The notes: generated by a model from the letters alone, not told the origin. A DNA stretch of 53,735 bases from Rhodocyclales bacterium (GCA_016235765.1 JACRIZ010000058.1:1-53735), one strand, 5' to 3'; positions 15,155 through 23,985 are shown, counted from the first letter of the stretch. Made by a program: numbers and translations.

Positions 15155-16234
15155 CTAGCCCTTCGTCGCCAGGGCGGGTGCCGAGCGAGTCGACCTGGCG
15201 GGCAGCTCCGTCCAGCGATACAGCAGCGCGGCGGCGGCGATGCTGGTCAGCCAGGCAATCGCGATGCCGAAGGCATTCATCGCCGCGCTGGCCGGCCAGA
15301 GGCGCGCCACCACAGCGCCGACCAGCATGCAGACGGGATAGTGAATCAGGAACAGCGAGTAGGAAATGCGGCCGAGGAAGGAAACCATGGGGCTGTCGGC
15401 CCAGGCCGGCGCGATGCGGCCGCCGCGGCTCAGGATCAGCAGCGCCGCGGTCAGGCCCGCTATCAGGATGCGGCTGCGCCATTCGATGACCAGGGCCAGG
15501 ATCGTCAGGCCGGCGATCAGCCCGACGGCCAAAGTGCGATCGGGACGGGCCGTCAGCCGCTCGGCCAGGATGCCCAGACCATAGGCGCCAAAGAAGTAGG
15601 GCGCCCAGATCTCCAGGTCCGGATTGCGATTGATCCAGGTGAGGGACATCACGATCAGGAAGCCGCTGGCGATCACCACGGGTGCGGCGGGATCGACCGG
15701 ATTGGCGCGCCGCAGCGGCGCGGTTGCCGCGACCAGCAGAACCAGCAGGACGAAGAGCTGGAAATCGATGGCCACGTACCAGACGCCCGCGGACAGTGCA
15801 TCCAGGCCGAGGATGTCTTGAAGCAGGAACAGGTGGGCGACGACTTGAAGGAGCGTCGGGGTCGCCGGGGTGTCGACATGCGGCATCAACTGTCGGGCTA
15901 CCCAGGCGCAGGCGACGGCGCAGATCAATGCGACCACGTAGGGGCGCATCAGGCGCGAATAGCGCCCCCACAGCAGCGACGGGGTTGCACGGAGCTGCAG
16001 CTCGCCGAGCCGCGGCAGCAGCATGCGCGCGGCGAAGAAGCCGCCGACGACCAGAAAGGCGGGCACGGCCAGCAGCGCAAAGTCGCGGAACCAGCGTACG
16101 ACGACCTCGGCCGATGGATATACTACGTCGGTCATTGGCCCGTAGAAGGCCAGATGGTGCAGGACGATGAGTTGCGAGGCGATGGCCTTGACGGCGTCGA
16201 TCGCCGGCAGGCGGGCAGGTGATGCTGTAGACAT
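15155..16234 (-). CDS. Acyltransferase family 3 membrane protein
   Basis: A 359-residue inner-membrane acyltransferase of the OafA/NodX type, which adds acyl groups to surface sugars or other acceptors. The N-terminal RLPAIDAVKAIASQLIVLHHLAFYG contains the family's conserved HH region, and FLGRISYSLFLIHYPVCML is the characteristic late motif. About ten membrane helices are visible. The ATG at 16234 matches the family start; a TAGAAT box lies 5 nt before it and no Shine-Dalgarno is present, so the mRNA may be leaderless. Acceptor and acyl donor are unknown. Confidence 0.88.
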   Translation of the reverse strand: MSTASPARLPAIDAVKAIASQLIVLHHLAFYGPMTDVVYPSAEVVVRWFRDFALLAVPAFLVVGGFFAARMLLPRLGELQLRATPSLLWGRYSRLMRPYVVALICAVACAWVARQLMPHVDTPATPTLLQVVAHLFLLQDILGLDALSAGVWYVAIDFQLFVLLVLLVAATAPLRRANPVDPAAPVVIASGFLIVMSLTWINRNPDLEIWAPYFFGAYGLGILAERLTARPDRTLAVGLIAGLTILALVIEWRSRILIAGLTAALLILSRGGRIAPAWADSPMVSFLGRISYSLFLIHYPVCMLVGAVVARLWPASAAMNAFGIAIAWLTSIAAAALLYRWTELPARSTRSAPALATKG

Positions 16235-16239
16235 GCCGA

Positions 16240-16245
16240 ATTCTA
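16240..16245 (-). promoter_or_regulatory. -10-like box abutting the acyltransferase start
   Basis: TAGAAT on the minus strand, 5 nt before the ATG at 16234. No ribosome binding site is present, consistent with a leaderless transcript. A clear -35 box is not visible. Confidence 0.5.
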
Positions 16246-16302
16246 GCCCAAGCCGCCAGTTGTCCACTGCATGTCGTCATATTGCGTCAAAGGGGAGGAG
16301 GC

Positions 16303-17451
16303 ATGGCGGAAATCGGCCAGCAGCATGCGGGGGGCGTTCGAATTCGCCCGGCGACGCCGGGCGATGCCGAGGCGATATGCACCGGCTTTCGCGCCCGCCT
16401 CGCCGAGCTCGGCTTTGATCGCCATGTCCTGGAATCCACCGTCGACGGCTTGATCGCCTTTCGCCTGCGCGACGATGTCCGGCACGCGTGGCTTCCGGAT
16501 TGGGATACGCTGGACATCGCCGCCCGCCTGAACTTCGACGTGGCCGGCAATCCGGTCGACCAGGAGCGCGAGATCGTCCTCGCCCTGCTCGGCGGCCCCG
16601 TAACCTTCGAATACCCGAGCCTGGCCGGCTTCGAGTCGACCCTGCGCGTACGCCGCAACATCGCCACCGCGGCGGCCAAGACGGCGCTCAGCTTCGACAC
16701 CTCGAAGGCCGAACGACCGTTGGATTACTGGACCTACGTCGAGAACTGCGGCTTCACCTTGCTGCCCGGCAAGTCCATGGTCGAAGCCCTGCGCCTCACC
16801 ACGCAGCCCGAGGCGTCGGGAACCCTCTATTCGTTTTCCTGCTACCGCGCCACCGAGTACGTGATCCTGCTCGGCATCGCCATGGAGCTGGCGACCTGCA
16901 ACGCGCCGCTGCTGCAGCGGCTCGAGGACCAGTGGCGCCACTGCGCGATCATGTCCGGCCGCTTCCACGACGTCTTTCTGCACGAGTACGGCTCGATGGA
17001 GGCTCCGCTGCCGCCCCGCTACTACGTGCCCGGCGACCGTCTCTGGTTCCGCAATCCCGACGAGCGCTCCGCCGACGTGACCGGTTTCGAGGGCTCCTGG
17101 GTCTTCTATCACGGCGGCGGCCTGTTCACGAATTTCTGGAAGCGCGACTGCCCATACACCCTCGAATCGAAGTGCCTCGAAATCTTCCACTGGCGCGACG
17201 GGTATCGTTGCGAGCCGGGCGGCAAGCCATGGATGGACGAAGACGTCGTCGCCGAGCGCGTCCGGGCGACGCTGGCCGATCCGGAGCGCAAGCGGGACAT
17301 CGTGGCGCGCATGCTGCGCTATCGCGATCCGCGCGGGGTCTATGCGGAGGGCGGCTGCATCGATACCACCCGCGAGTATCCGCGCCGGGTGTGTCCCGGC
17401 GATCCGGAACTGGTGCTCCCGGACATCGTGCCGATCGCGGCAGCGAAGTAG
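16303..17451 (+). CDS. Tgl-like protein-glutamine gamma-glutamyltransferase (transglutaminase) homologue
   Basis: A 382-residue protein resembling the Bacillus spore transglutaminase Tgl, which forms glutamyl-lysine isopeptide crosslinks. The match is in the order of motifs: YSFSCYRATEYVILLG with candidate nucleophile Cys180, then PGDRLWFRNPDERS (Tgl has PGDCLYFxNPD), then GSWVFYHGGGLFTNFW, where Tgl has a GEN-type segment and a GHGIGI stretch. The N-terminal 100 residues are extra. GGGGAGGAGG before the ATG at 16303 fixes the start. It is divergent from the acyltransferase. Family membership is a reading of motifs; the substrate is unknown and spore function is not expected here. Confidence 0.65.
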   Translation: MAEIGQQHAGGVRIRPATPGDAEAICTGFRARLAELGFDRHVLESTVDGLIAFRLRDDVRHAWLPDWDTLDIAARLNFDVAGNPVDQEREIVLALLGGPVTFEYPSLAGFESTLRVRRNIATAAAKTALSFDTSKAERPLDYWTYVENCGFTLLPGKSMVEALRLTTQPEASGTLYSFSCYRATEYVILLGIAMELATCNAPLLQRLEDQWRHCAIMSGRFHDVFLHEYGSMEAPLPPRYYVPGDRLWFRNPDERSADVTGFEGSWVFYHGGGLFTNFWKRDCPYTLESKCLEIFHWRDGYRCEPGGKPWMDEDVVAERVRATLADPERKRDIVARMLRYRDPRGVYAEGGCIDTTREYPRRVCPGDPELVLPDIVPIAAAK

Positions 17452-17473
17452 CGGCAGCCGGGCGTTCGCCTTG

Positions 17474-17479
17474 TAGAAT
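17474..17479 (+). promoter_or_regulatory. -10-like box abutting glcD
   Basis: TAGAAT ends 6 nt before the glcD ATG. There is no Shine-Dalgarno sequence between them, consistent with a leaderless transcript. Confidence 0.5.
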
Positions 17480-17485
17480 GGCCGC

Positions 17486-18988
17486 ATGACCGGCCGTGCC
17501 CATACCCACGAACGCGAGCAGGATTTCAGCGACGTCGACCGCGGCGCGTTGATCGCCGAACTGTCGCGCCTGGTGCCGAAGGCCAGCCTGCTCCACGAAC
17601 TCGAGGACCTCAAACCCTACGAGTGTGACGGCCTCGCCGCCTACCGCCAGGTACCGCTGGCCGTGGTGCTGGCCGAGAACGAGACGCAGGTGATCGCGGT
17701 GCTGAAGACCTGCAGTCGCCTTGGCGTGCCGGTGGTCGCGCGCGGCGCCGGCACGGGCCTGTCGGGCGGCGCGCTGCCCCATGGCAACGGTGTCCTGCTC
17801 AGTCTGGCCAAGATGAAGCGTATCCTGCACCTGGACCCGGTCGCGCGCGTGGCGGTGGTCGAGCCGGGTGTGCGCAACCTTGCCATCTCCGAGGCCGCCG
17901 CGCCGCACGGCCTCTACTACGCGCCCGACCCGAGTTCGCAACTGGCCTGCACCATCGGCGGCAACATCGCCGAGAATGCCGGCGGCGTGCATTGCCTCAA
18001 GTACGGCCTGACGGTGCACAACGTGTTGCGCGTGCGGGGCGTGACCATGGCCGGCGATGCCATCGAGCTGGGCAACCATGCCCTCGACGCGCCGGGCTAC
18101 GACCTGCTGGCAGTGATGATCGGCTCCGAGGGCCTGCTCGCCGTCGTCACCGAAGTGACCGTGAAGCTGGTGCCGAAGCCCGAGGCGGCGCGCGTGATCA
18201 TGGCCTCGTTCGGCGACATCACTCACGCGGGCGATGCCGTGGCTGCGATCATCGCCGCCGGCATCATTCCGGCCGGCCTGGAAATGATGGACAAGCCGAC
18301 CACGGCGGCCGTCGAACCCTTCGTCAAGGCGGGCTACGACCTCGATGCGGCGGCGATCCTGCTCTGCGAATCCGACGGTACGCCGGAAGAGGTCGAGGAA
18401 GAGATCGGTCGCATGCGCGCGGTGCTGGAGGGTAGCGGCGCCACCGGGATTCGCGTGTCCACGGACGAAGCCGAGCGGCTCAAGTTCTGGGCCGGGCGCA
18501 AGGCGGCTTTCCCGGCGGCGGGCACGCTGGCACCCGACTACTACTGCATGGACGGCACCATTCCGAGGAAGCGCCTGGGCGAGATCCTGGTCGCCATCGC
18601 CGGGATGGAGAAGGAGTACGGCCTGCGCTGCATCAACGTCTTCCATGCCGGCGACGGCAACCTGCATCCGTTGATCCTCTACGACGCCAATGTGCCCGGC
18701 GAGACCGAGCGCACCGAGGAATTCGGCGCCCGCATCCTCGAGATGTCGGTCGCGCTCGGCGGCACCATCACCGGCGAACACGGCGTCGGCTACGAGAAGC
18801 TGCGCGGCATGTGCGTGCAATTCGACAGCGACGAGCTGACGGCTTTCCACGGCGTCAAGGCGGCCTTCGATCCGCAAGGCCTGCTCAACCCCGGCAAGGC
18901 GGTGCCCTCGCTGCACCGCTGCGCGGAGTTCGGCCGCATGCACGTGCATCACGGCGATCTCAAGTTCCCGGACATCGAGCGTTTCTGA
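17486..18988 (+). CDS. glcD: Glycolate oxidase FAD-linked subunit GlcD
   Basis: A 500-residue FAD-dependent subunit of glycolate oxidase (glycolate to glyoxylate), working with GlcE and GlcF at the membrane. The FAD-binding PCMH domain spans about 50-230, with VPVVARGAGTGLSGGALPH and CTIGGNIAENAGGVHCLKYG. The C-terminal FAD-oxidase domain includes HAGDGNLHPL and ITGEHGVGYEK, and the protein ends with the GLLNPGK signature. Length is typical. Its TGA overlaps the glcE ATG by 1 bp. The start is supported by the family N-terminus and by the TAGAAT box just upstream. Confidence 0.96.
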   Translation: MTGRAHTHEREQDFSDVDRGALIAELSRLVPKASLLHELEDLKPYECDGLAAYRQVPLAVVLAENETQVIAVLKTCSRLGVPVVARGAGTGLSGGALPHGNGVLLSLAKMKRILHLDPVARVAVVEPGVRNLAISEAAAPHGLYYAPDPSSQLACTIGGNIAENAGGVHCLKYGLTVHNVLRVRGVTMAGDAIELGNHALDAPGYDLLAVMIGSEGLLAVVTEVTVKLVPKPEAARVIMASFGDITHAGDAVAAIIAAGIIPAGLEMMDKPTTAAVEPFVKAGYDLDAAAILLCESDGTPEEVEEEIGRMRAVLEGSGATGIRVSTDEAERLKFWAGRKAAFPAAGTLAPDYYCMDGTIPRKRLGEILVAIAGMEKEYGLRCINVFHAGDGNLHPLILYDANVPGETERTEEFGARILEMSVALGGTITGEHGVGYEKLRGMCVQFDSDELTAFHGVKAAFDPQGLLNPGKAVPSLHRCAEFGRMHVHHGDLKFPDIERF

Positions 18989-20034
18989 TGAACGACCTGA
19001 GCGAGCAGTTCGTCGAGCGCATCACGGCCGCGAGTTCCGACCAGCCCCTGTGCATCCGCGGCGGCGGCAGCAAGGACTTCTACGGTGAAGCCCGGCGCGG
19101 CGAAGTCATCGATACGCGAGGCCATGCCGGCATCGTGGCCTATGAGCCGACCGAACTGGTGATCACCGCGCGCTGCGGCACGCCGCTAGCCGAGATCGAG
19201 GCGGCGCTCGCCGCGCAGAACCAGTTCCTCGCCTTCGAGCCGCCGACGTTTGGTGCTGGGACCGTTGGCGGCGCCGTGGCGGCAGGCCTTTCCGGGCCGC
19301 GCCGCGCCTCGGTGGGGGCGTTGCGCGACTACGTGCTTGGCGTGACCATCCTGAGTGGCGTACCACGACGGCTGACTTTTGGCGGCACGGTGATGAAGAA
19401 CGTCGCCGGTTACGACGTTTCGCGCCTCATGGCCGGCAGCCTGGGCACGCTTGGGTTGATCCTCGAGGTCTCGCTCAAGGTGCTGCCACGCCCCGTTGCG
19501 GAAGCGAGCTTGCGCTTCGACCTGCCGCAGGCAAAGGCGCTCGACGCCTTGAACGCCTGGGCCGGCCAGCCGCTGCCGCTCTCGGCCAGTTGCTGGTGCG
19601 ACGACGCGCTGACGCTGCGCCTCTCGGGGGCCGAAGCCGCGGTCGCCGCCGCGATGCGGCGACTGGGCGGTGACGGCGTCACGGATGCGGCGGCTTTCTG
19701 GACCAGCCTGCGCGAGCAGCGCCATGCCTTCTTCGCCGGCGACGAAACCCTGATGCGCCTGTCGCTACCCTCGAACGCGCCGCCGCTCGCCTTGCCCGGC
19801 GCGCAATTGATCGAGTGGGGAGGCAGCCAGCGCTGGTGGCGCGGCGATGCCGCGACCGCGCGTGAAGTGGCGGCCAAGGCAGGCGGCCACGCCGTGCTGT
19901 TCCGCGGCGCCGACAAGTCGGCGGGCGTGTTCCAGCCGCTGCCGGCGCCCATACTGAATATCCACCGGCGGCTCAAGGCCGCGTTCGACCCGCGCGGCGT
20001 CTTCAATACCGGCCGCCTTTATCCCAACCTCTGA
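18988..20034 (+). CDS. glcE: Glycolate oxidase FAD-binding subunit GlcE
   Basis: A 348-residue second FAD-binding subunit of glycolate oxidase. It keeps [28 protein letters not shown] and the hallmark [19 protein letters not shown]. It ends in the [19 protein letters not shown] signature shared with GlcD-type enzymes. Translation is coupled to glcD by a TGATG overlap. A repeat copy (19357-19382) encodes [11 protein letters not shown] immediately before the conserved VMKNVAGYD; the segment has the length expected for the family, so the repeat appears to replace rather than insert sequence. glcF is not next but 4 kb away. Confidence 0.95.
   Translation: MNDLSEQFVERITAASSDQPLCIRGGGSKDFYGEARRGEVIDTRGHAGIVAYEPTELVITARCGTPLAEIEAALAAQNQFLAFEPPTFGAGTVGGAVAAGLSGPRRASVGALRDYVLGVTILSGVPRRLTFGGTVMKNVAGYDVSRLMAGSLGTLGLILEVSLKVLPRPVAEASLRFDLPQAKALDALNAWAGQPLPLSASCWCDDALTLRLSGAEAAVAAAMRRLGGDGVTDAAAFWTSLREQRHAFFAGDETLMRLSLPSNAPPLALPGAQLIEWGGSQRWWRGDAATAREVAAKAGGHAVLFRGADKSAGVFQPLPAPILNIHRRLKAAFDPRGVFNTGRLYPNL
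19357..19382 (+). repeat. Dispersed GGCTGACTTT repeat, copy 6
   Basis: An exact core preceded by GGCGTACCACGAC. It lies in sense orientation inside glcE. Confidence 0.85.
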
Positions 20035-20047
20035 GAAAGGAAACTTC

Positions 20048-20392
20048 ATGCCCGCCATTACCACGGCCAGCGGCCTGATCATCGAAGACCTCACCGTCGG
20101 CGACGGCGCCGAAGCGAAAGCCGGCCAGTTCGTGTCGGTGCATTACACCGGCTGGCTGACCGACGGCAAGAAGTTCGATTCGAGCAAGGACCGCAACGAC
20201 CCCTTCGAGTTCGGCCTCGGCGCGCGCCAGGTCATCGCCGGCTGGGACGAAGGCGTGCAGGGCATGAAGGTCGGCGGCACCCGCAAGCTGACCATCCCGC
20301 CCAACCTCGGCTACGGCGCCCGCGGCGCCGGCGGCGTCATCCCGCCCAACGCGACGCTGGTATTCGAAGTGGAACTGCTGGCGATCAAGTAG
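20048..20392 (+). CDS. FKBP-type peptidyl-prolyl cis-trans isomerase
   Basis: A 114-residue single-domain FKBP that speeds proline isomerisation during protein folding. Diagnostic stretches are [38 protein letters not shown] and [16 protein letters not shown]. There is no signal peptide, so a cytoplasmic location is expected. The ATG at 20048 is preceded by GAAAGGAAAC. It follows glcE by 13 nt and could be cotranscribed. The 3' end overlaps the convergent RDD gene by 8 bp. Confidence 0.95.
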   Translation: MPAITTASGLIIEDLTVGDGAEAKAGQFVSVHYTGWLTDGKKFDSSKDRNDPFEFGLGARQVIAGWDEGVQGMKVGGTRKLTIPPNLGYGARGAGGVIPPNATLVFEVELLAIK

Positions 20393-20870
20393 GCCGGGCA
20401 GGCGGCAGCGGGATAGGCTCGCCGCCCTTGCGCTTCGTGCGTACCACCACACTGCCGGCGAGCTTGTCGTGCCAGCCCTGCTTGCGGCGGTCGAAGGCGA
20501 CCCAGACGAAGCCGAGGAAGAGCGGGATGATCGATACGAGATAGGCGAAGTAGCGGCCTATGCTCTGGCGCAGCGACAGCGTCGCGCCCGTTTCGGCATC
20601 GACCACGTGCAGCGACAGCGCCATCTTGCCCGGCGTCGCCTGCCGTGCGCGCCAGAACCAGATGGCGGCGACGAAGGGGAAGACCCAGGAGATCAGGAAA
20701 TCGGCGGGACCGGCGAACATGCCGCCCTTGCCGATCTGCGGATCGAAATACTGCCAGCCGTAGATGGCGATCAGCAGCGGGAAGGTGATCGCCATGACCA
20801 GCACAGTATCGATCAGCGTCGCTCCCAGCCGCACCCAGAATCCCGCGTATTCGACTTCGTTGCTGTCCAT
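20385..20870 (-). CDS. RDD family membrane protein
   Basis: A 161-residue membrane protein of the RDD family, of uncertain transport function. It carries the family opening [20 protein letters not shown] (the R-D-D pattern) and the second conserved [18 protein letters not shown]. Three membrane helices are apparent, with a basic C-terminal tail (RTKRKGG). The ATG at 20870 has GGAGGAATC upstream. It overlaps the FKBP gene tail-to-tail and lies 20 nt upstream of nothing else on its strand; the vapC stop is at 20891. Confidence 0.88.
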   Translation of the reverse strand: MDSNEVEYAGFWVRLGATLIDTVLVMAITFPLLIAIYGWQYFDPQIGKGGMFAGPADFLISWVFPFVAAIWFWRARQATPGKMALSLHVVDAETGATLSLRQSIGRYFAYLVSIIPLFLGFVWVAFDRRKQGWHDKLAGSVVVRTKRKGGEPIPLPPARPT

Positions 20871-20890
20871 GATTCCTCCGTTAAACGGGG

Positions 20891-21289
20891 CTAAGCCAGT
20901 AGTTTGAACTGCTCGCCATCAACCGCTTTGCGGTCGAACGTGACGGTGAATTCTGCGCCGAGCCGTTGATGCGTTCGCGCCAGAAGATAATCGGAGAAAT
21001 CGGCATTGCCGCGACGAAAGTCCTGCAAGGCGAGAATCGCCAGGTCGGGCGATTCCACCTGGAATTCCCGGCAAGTCAGCAGCGCGTTGAGCGTATCGGC
21101 AACCTGCTCGCGGGAGTAGCGGTAGGCGCGGGCCAGTACCCAGCCGACTTCGCACAGCACCACGTGACCGATGATGCCCGGCCGCTCCCCGGAAAGATGC
21201 TCTTCGATGAAGTTATTGGCCAGCGCGGACTGGATCGGATCGTCCTGGGTGATGTAGCGCACCAGTACATTGGTGTCGAGGCCGATCAC
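20891..21289 (-). CDS. vapC: PIN-domain toxin VapC (copy 1)
   Basis: A 132-residue PIN-domain ribonuclease, toxin of a VapBC module. The acidic metal-binding residues are present: GLDTNVLVRYI, LCEVGWVLARAY, NADFSDYLLAR and TVTFDRKAV. The ATG at 21289 overlaps the antitoxin stop by 4 bp, the normal coupled arrangement. VapC toxins cleave initiator tRNA or rRNA in studied cases; the target here is unknown. The whole module lies between the glcDE-fkbp block and the amidotransferase gene, which suggests a separate insertion into this neighbourhood. Confidence 0.92.
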   Translation of the reverse strand: MIGLDTNVLVRYITQDDPIQSALANNFIEEHLSGERPGIIGHVVLCEVGWVLARAYRYSREQVADTLNALLTCREFQVESPDLAILALQDFRRGNADFSDYLLARTHQRLGAEFTVTFDRKAVDGEQFKLLA

Positions 21290-21519
21290 GAACGCACGGC
21301 CTGCGTGATCGCGGCGTCCATTTCCTCCAGGGAAACCGGAGTGGCCGGCTTGGGCAGCATGCCCTTGAGGCTGCGAACGGGCCGGGTCGCCGACAGCAGG
21401 AACAGGCGCCCATCGTCACCCAGGACGAATTCGACCCGATCGCCTGGGCTGAGGTGCAACGCATCCCGTGCCGGCTTGGGAATGGTCACCTGTCCTTTCG
21501 AAGTCATCGTGGAGAGCAT
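21286..21519 (-). CDS. vapB: AbrB/SpoVT-type antitoxin VapB (copy 1)
   Basis: A 77-residue swapped-hairpin AbrB DNA-binding protein: STMTSKGQVTIPKPARDALHLSPGDRVEF is the signature N-terminal domain (shown in parts, residues about 3-31), followed by a toxin-binding tail around LEEMDAAITQ. It should neutralise the adjacent PIN toxin and repress its own promoter. I use the ATG at 21519, with GTAAGAATT upstream; an in-frame TTG at 21531 is the longer alternative. It is divergent from the amidotransferase gene, with about 100 nt of AT-rich sequence between. Confidence 0.88.
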   Translation of the reverse strand: MLSTMTSKGQVTIPKPARDALHLSPGDRVEFVLGDDGRLFLLSATRPVRSLKGMLPKPATPVSLEEMDAAITQAVRS

Positions 21520-21587
21520 AATTCTTACCAAATCGTCAAAGTATTACGATTCAGAATGCTACTACAGGTTAGAATTTTTTGTGAGGT

Positions 21588-21613
21588 GGCGTACCGCCAC
21601 CACTGACTTTTTC
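21588..21613 (+). repeat. Dispersed GGCTGACTTT repeat, copy 7
   Basis: It begins GGCGTACCGCCAC and carries core CACTGACTTT (two mismatches). It occupies the 5' untranslated region of the amidotransferase gene and ends 8 nt before its ATG. Confidence 0.75.
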
Positions 21614-21621
21614 GGAAGAGC

Positions 21622-23400
21622 ATGTGCGGCATTTGCGGCGAATTGCGTTTCGACGGCGGCGAACCGGATCTGGGTGGCCTGCAGCGCATGATGGCGCGGC
21701 TGGCCCGGCGCGGGCCGGACCACGAGGGCGTCTATACCGACGGCCCGCTGGCTTTCGGCCATCGCCGCCTGGCGATCATCGACCTCTCGGCGCATTCCGA
21801 CCAGCCGATGGTGGACAAGGCGCTCGGTCTGACGCTGGTCTTCAACGGCACCATCTACAACTACCGCGAGTTGCGCAGGGAACTGGTCGCGCTTGGCTAC
21901 CGCTTCTTTTCCGAGGGCGACACCGAGGTCATCCTCAAGGCCTACCACGCCTGGGGCGATGACTGCGTCGAGCGCTTCAACGGCATGTTCGCCTTCGCGG
22001 TGTGGAACGAGGCCGAGCGTTCGCTGTTCATCGGCCGGGACCGCGCCGGCATCAAGCCGCTCTACTACGCGCAGAATGGCCAGCGCTTGTGCTTCGCGTC
22101 GACCTTGCCCGCGCTGCTGGCGGCGGGCGGCATCGATACCGCGCTCGATCCGGTCGCGCTGCACCACCACCTGACGCTGCACGCCGTGGTGCCGGCGCCG
22201 CGCACGCTGCTGAACGGCGTGCGCAAGCTGGCGCCCGGCCACGCGATGCTCGTCGATGTAGTGGGCAGAACCGAGACGCGTCCCTACTGGCATCTCAAGG
22301 CGCAGCGGCCGACGCCGCAGCTCGGCGAGCAGGCGTGGCTGGCGCGGGTGCGCGCCGCGCTGCTCGGCGCGGTCGAGCGGCAGCAGACGGCGGCCGACGT
22401 GCCGGTCGGCGTGCTGCTGTCCGGCGGCCTCGATTCCAGCCTGCTGGTCGGCCTGCTCGACCAGCTCGGCCATCGCGACGTGCAGACTTTCTCGATCGGC
22501 TTCGGCGACAAAGGGGATGAATCCGGCAACGAGTTCATCTACTCGGACGCCGTGGCCAACCACTTCCGCACTTGCCACCGCAAGTACATGATCCCCGACG
22601 CCGAGGTGCTGGCGGCGCTGCCCGAGGTGGTCGACCAGATGTCCGAGCCCATGGTCAGCCAGGACGTCGCGGCTTTCTATCTGCTGTCGCAACGCGTCTC
22701 GCAGTCGGTGAAGGTGGTGATGAGCGGGCAGGGGGCCGACGAGGTGTTCGGCGGCTACTTCTGGTATCCGAACATGGACGCGGAGTCCGGCACGCCGCTC
22801 GAAAAGTTCAGCCGCCACTACTTCGACCGCGACCACGCCGAATATCTGGCGACGGTGACGGATGCCTATGCGGTGCCGGACGTGACAGGCGAACTGGTCG
22901 CCGCACGGCTGGCCGAGCCGGACGCCGACAGCTTTCTCGACCGGGTGCTGCGCTTCGACGCGACCACGCTGATCGTCGACGATCCTGTGAAGCGCGTGGA
23001 CAACATGACCATGGCCTGGGGCCTGGAGGCGCGCGTGCCCTTCCTCGACCACGAACTGGTCGAACTGGCCATGAGCATGCCGCCTGAACTCAAGCTGAAG
23101 GAGGGCGGCAAGTGGCCGCTCAAGGCCATCGCGCGCGGCCTGATTCCGGACAGCGTGATCGACCGGCCGAAGGGCTACTTCCCGGTTCCGGCCTTCAAGT
23201 ATCCGCAGGGCCAGTTCCTCGAATTCATGCGCGGCGTGCTCGACAGCGACGCCTGCAGGTCACGCGGCTTGCTCCGGCGCGAGATGGTGGACAAGCTGCT
23301 CGCCGCGCCGATGGATCATTACACGCGCCTGCAGGGCGCCAAGGTCTGGCACCTGGCGCTGCTCGAAGCCTGGCTGCAGCGGCACGTCGATCGCGCATGA
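21622..23400 (+). CDS. Asparagine-synthase-type amidotransferase (N-acetylglutaminylglutamine amidotransferase-like)
   Basis: A 592-residue glutamine-dependent amidotransferase. Cys2 of MCGICGE is the glutaminase nucleophile, with RRGPDHEG and FNGTIYNYREL in the N-terminal Ntn domain. The synthetase half has the ATP P-loop VLLSGGLDSSLL and GQGADEVFGGY. The sequence from FDGGEPDLGGL through GPLAFGHRRLAIIDLS resembles the subgroup that makes the osmolyte N-acetylglutaminylglutamine amide more than housekeeping AsnB. The acetyltransferase and peptidase partners of that pathway are not adjacent. GGAAGAG precedes the ATG. The stop overlaps the deaminase start by 4 bp. Confidence 0.85.
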   Translation: MCGICGELRFDGGEPDLGGLQRMMARLARRGPDHEGVYTDGPLAFGHRRLAIIDLSAHSDQPMVDKALGLTLVFNGTIYNYRELRRELVALGYRFFSEGDTEVILKAYHAWGDDCVERFNGMFAFAVWNEAERSLFIGRDRAGIKPLYYAQNGQRLCFASTLPALLAAGGIDTALDPVALHHHLTLHAVVPAPRTLLNGVRKLAPGHAMLVDVVGRTETRPYWHLKAQRPTPQLGEQAWLARVRAALLGAVERQQTAADVPVGVLLSGGLDSSLLVGLLDQLGHRDVQTFSIGFGDKGDESGNEFIYSDAVANHFRTCHRKYMIPDAEVLAALPEVVDQMSEPMVSQDVAAFYLLSQRVSQSVKVVMSGQGADEVFGGYFWYPNMDAESGTPLEKFSRHYFDRDHAEYLATVTDAYAVPDVTGELVAARLAEPDADSFLDRVLRFDATTLIVDDPVKRVDNMTMAWGLEARVPFLDHELVELAMSMPPELKLKEGGKWPLKAIARGLIPDSVIDRPKGYFPVPAFKYPQGQFLEFMRGVLDSDACRSRGLLRREMVDKLLAAPMDHYTRLQGAKVWHLALLEAWLQRHVDRA

Positions 23401-23978
23401 ACGCCGTCCTGCACATCGATTTGCCCGATTGGCTTACCCAGGCCTGCGCCGAATGCCCGCCGCTGGCGAGCGAGGCCGAGCGGATGGCCTTTGTCGTCGA
23501 GCTGTCGCGGCGCAACGTCGAGACGCGCAGCGGCGGGCCGTTCGCCGCGGCTGTTTTCGAGATCGACAGCGGACGGCTGGTGGCGGCGGCGACCAACCTC
23601 GTCGTCGCCAGCCACTGCTCCGCCGCGCATGCCGAGGTGCTGGCATTGAGCTTCGCGCAGCAGTCGCGCGGCGATCACGACCTCGGCGCGGACGGGCTGC
23701 CTGCGGTGGAACTGGTCGGCAGTTGCGAGCCCTGCGCGATGTGCCTGGGCGCGATCGGCTGGTCGGGCGTACGCCGCGTCGTTTGCGCGGCGACGGGCAC
23801 CGATGCCGAGGCGATAGGCTTCGACGAGGGCCCGAAGCCCGCCGATTGGTCAGGGGAATTGCGGCGCCGCGGCATCGAAGTCGTCGAGGGCGTATTGCGC
23901 GCCGAGGCGGTGGCGGTGCTGCTCACCTATCGGCAACTCGGCGGGTTGATCTACAACAGCCGCGCCGGCTCGGTATAG
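23397..23978 (+). CDS. Nucleoside/guanine deaminase-like protein (CDA fold)
   Basis: A 193-residue zinc-dependent deaminase of the cytidine/deoxycytidylate deaminase superfamily. HAEVLAL supplies the zinc-binding His and catalytic Glu, and PCAMCLGAI the two zinc-binding cysteines. The C-terminal QLGGLIYNSRAGS resembles guanine deaminase and tRNA adenosine deaminase relatives; guanine deaminase is the best guess. The ATG at 23397 overlaps the amidotransferase stop (ATGA), so the two are cotranscribed. glcF follows, but with its own TATAGT box in the 7-nt gap. Confidence 0.87.
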   Translation: MNAVLHIDLPDWLTQACAECPPLASEAERMAFVVELSRRNVETRSGGPFAAAVFEIDSGRLVAAATNLVVASHCSAAHAEVLALSFAQQSRGDHDLGADGLPAVELVGSCEPCAMCLGAIGWSGVRRVVCAATGTDAEAIGFDEGPKPADWSGELRRRGIEVVEGVLRAEAVAVLLTYRQLGGLIYNSRAGSV

Positions 23979-23979
23979 T
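23974..23979 (+). promoter_or_regulatory. -10-like box abutting glcF
   Basis: TATAGT ends 6 nt before the glcF ATG, which has no Shine-Dalgarno sequence. This is the same geometry as at glcD. Confidence 0.5.
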
Positions 23980-23985
23980 GGCGCA

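Noticed and set aside
14016-16280. A 754-codon minus-strand frame spanning the acyltransferase and the gene before it
   Set aside because: It is a shadow of two real genes in other frames; the sequence is Arg/Pro-rich without domain signatures.
22480-22500. GTGCAGACTTTCTCG in the amidotransferase gene
   Set aside because: It encodes the conserved VQTFSIGF of the family and only the ACTTT part matches the repeat.
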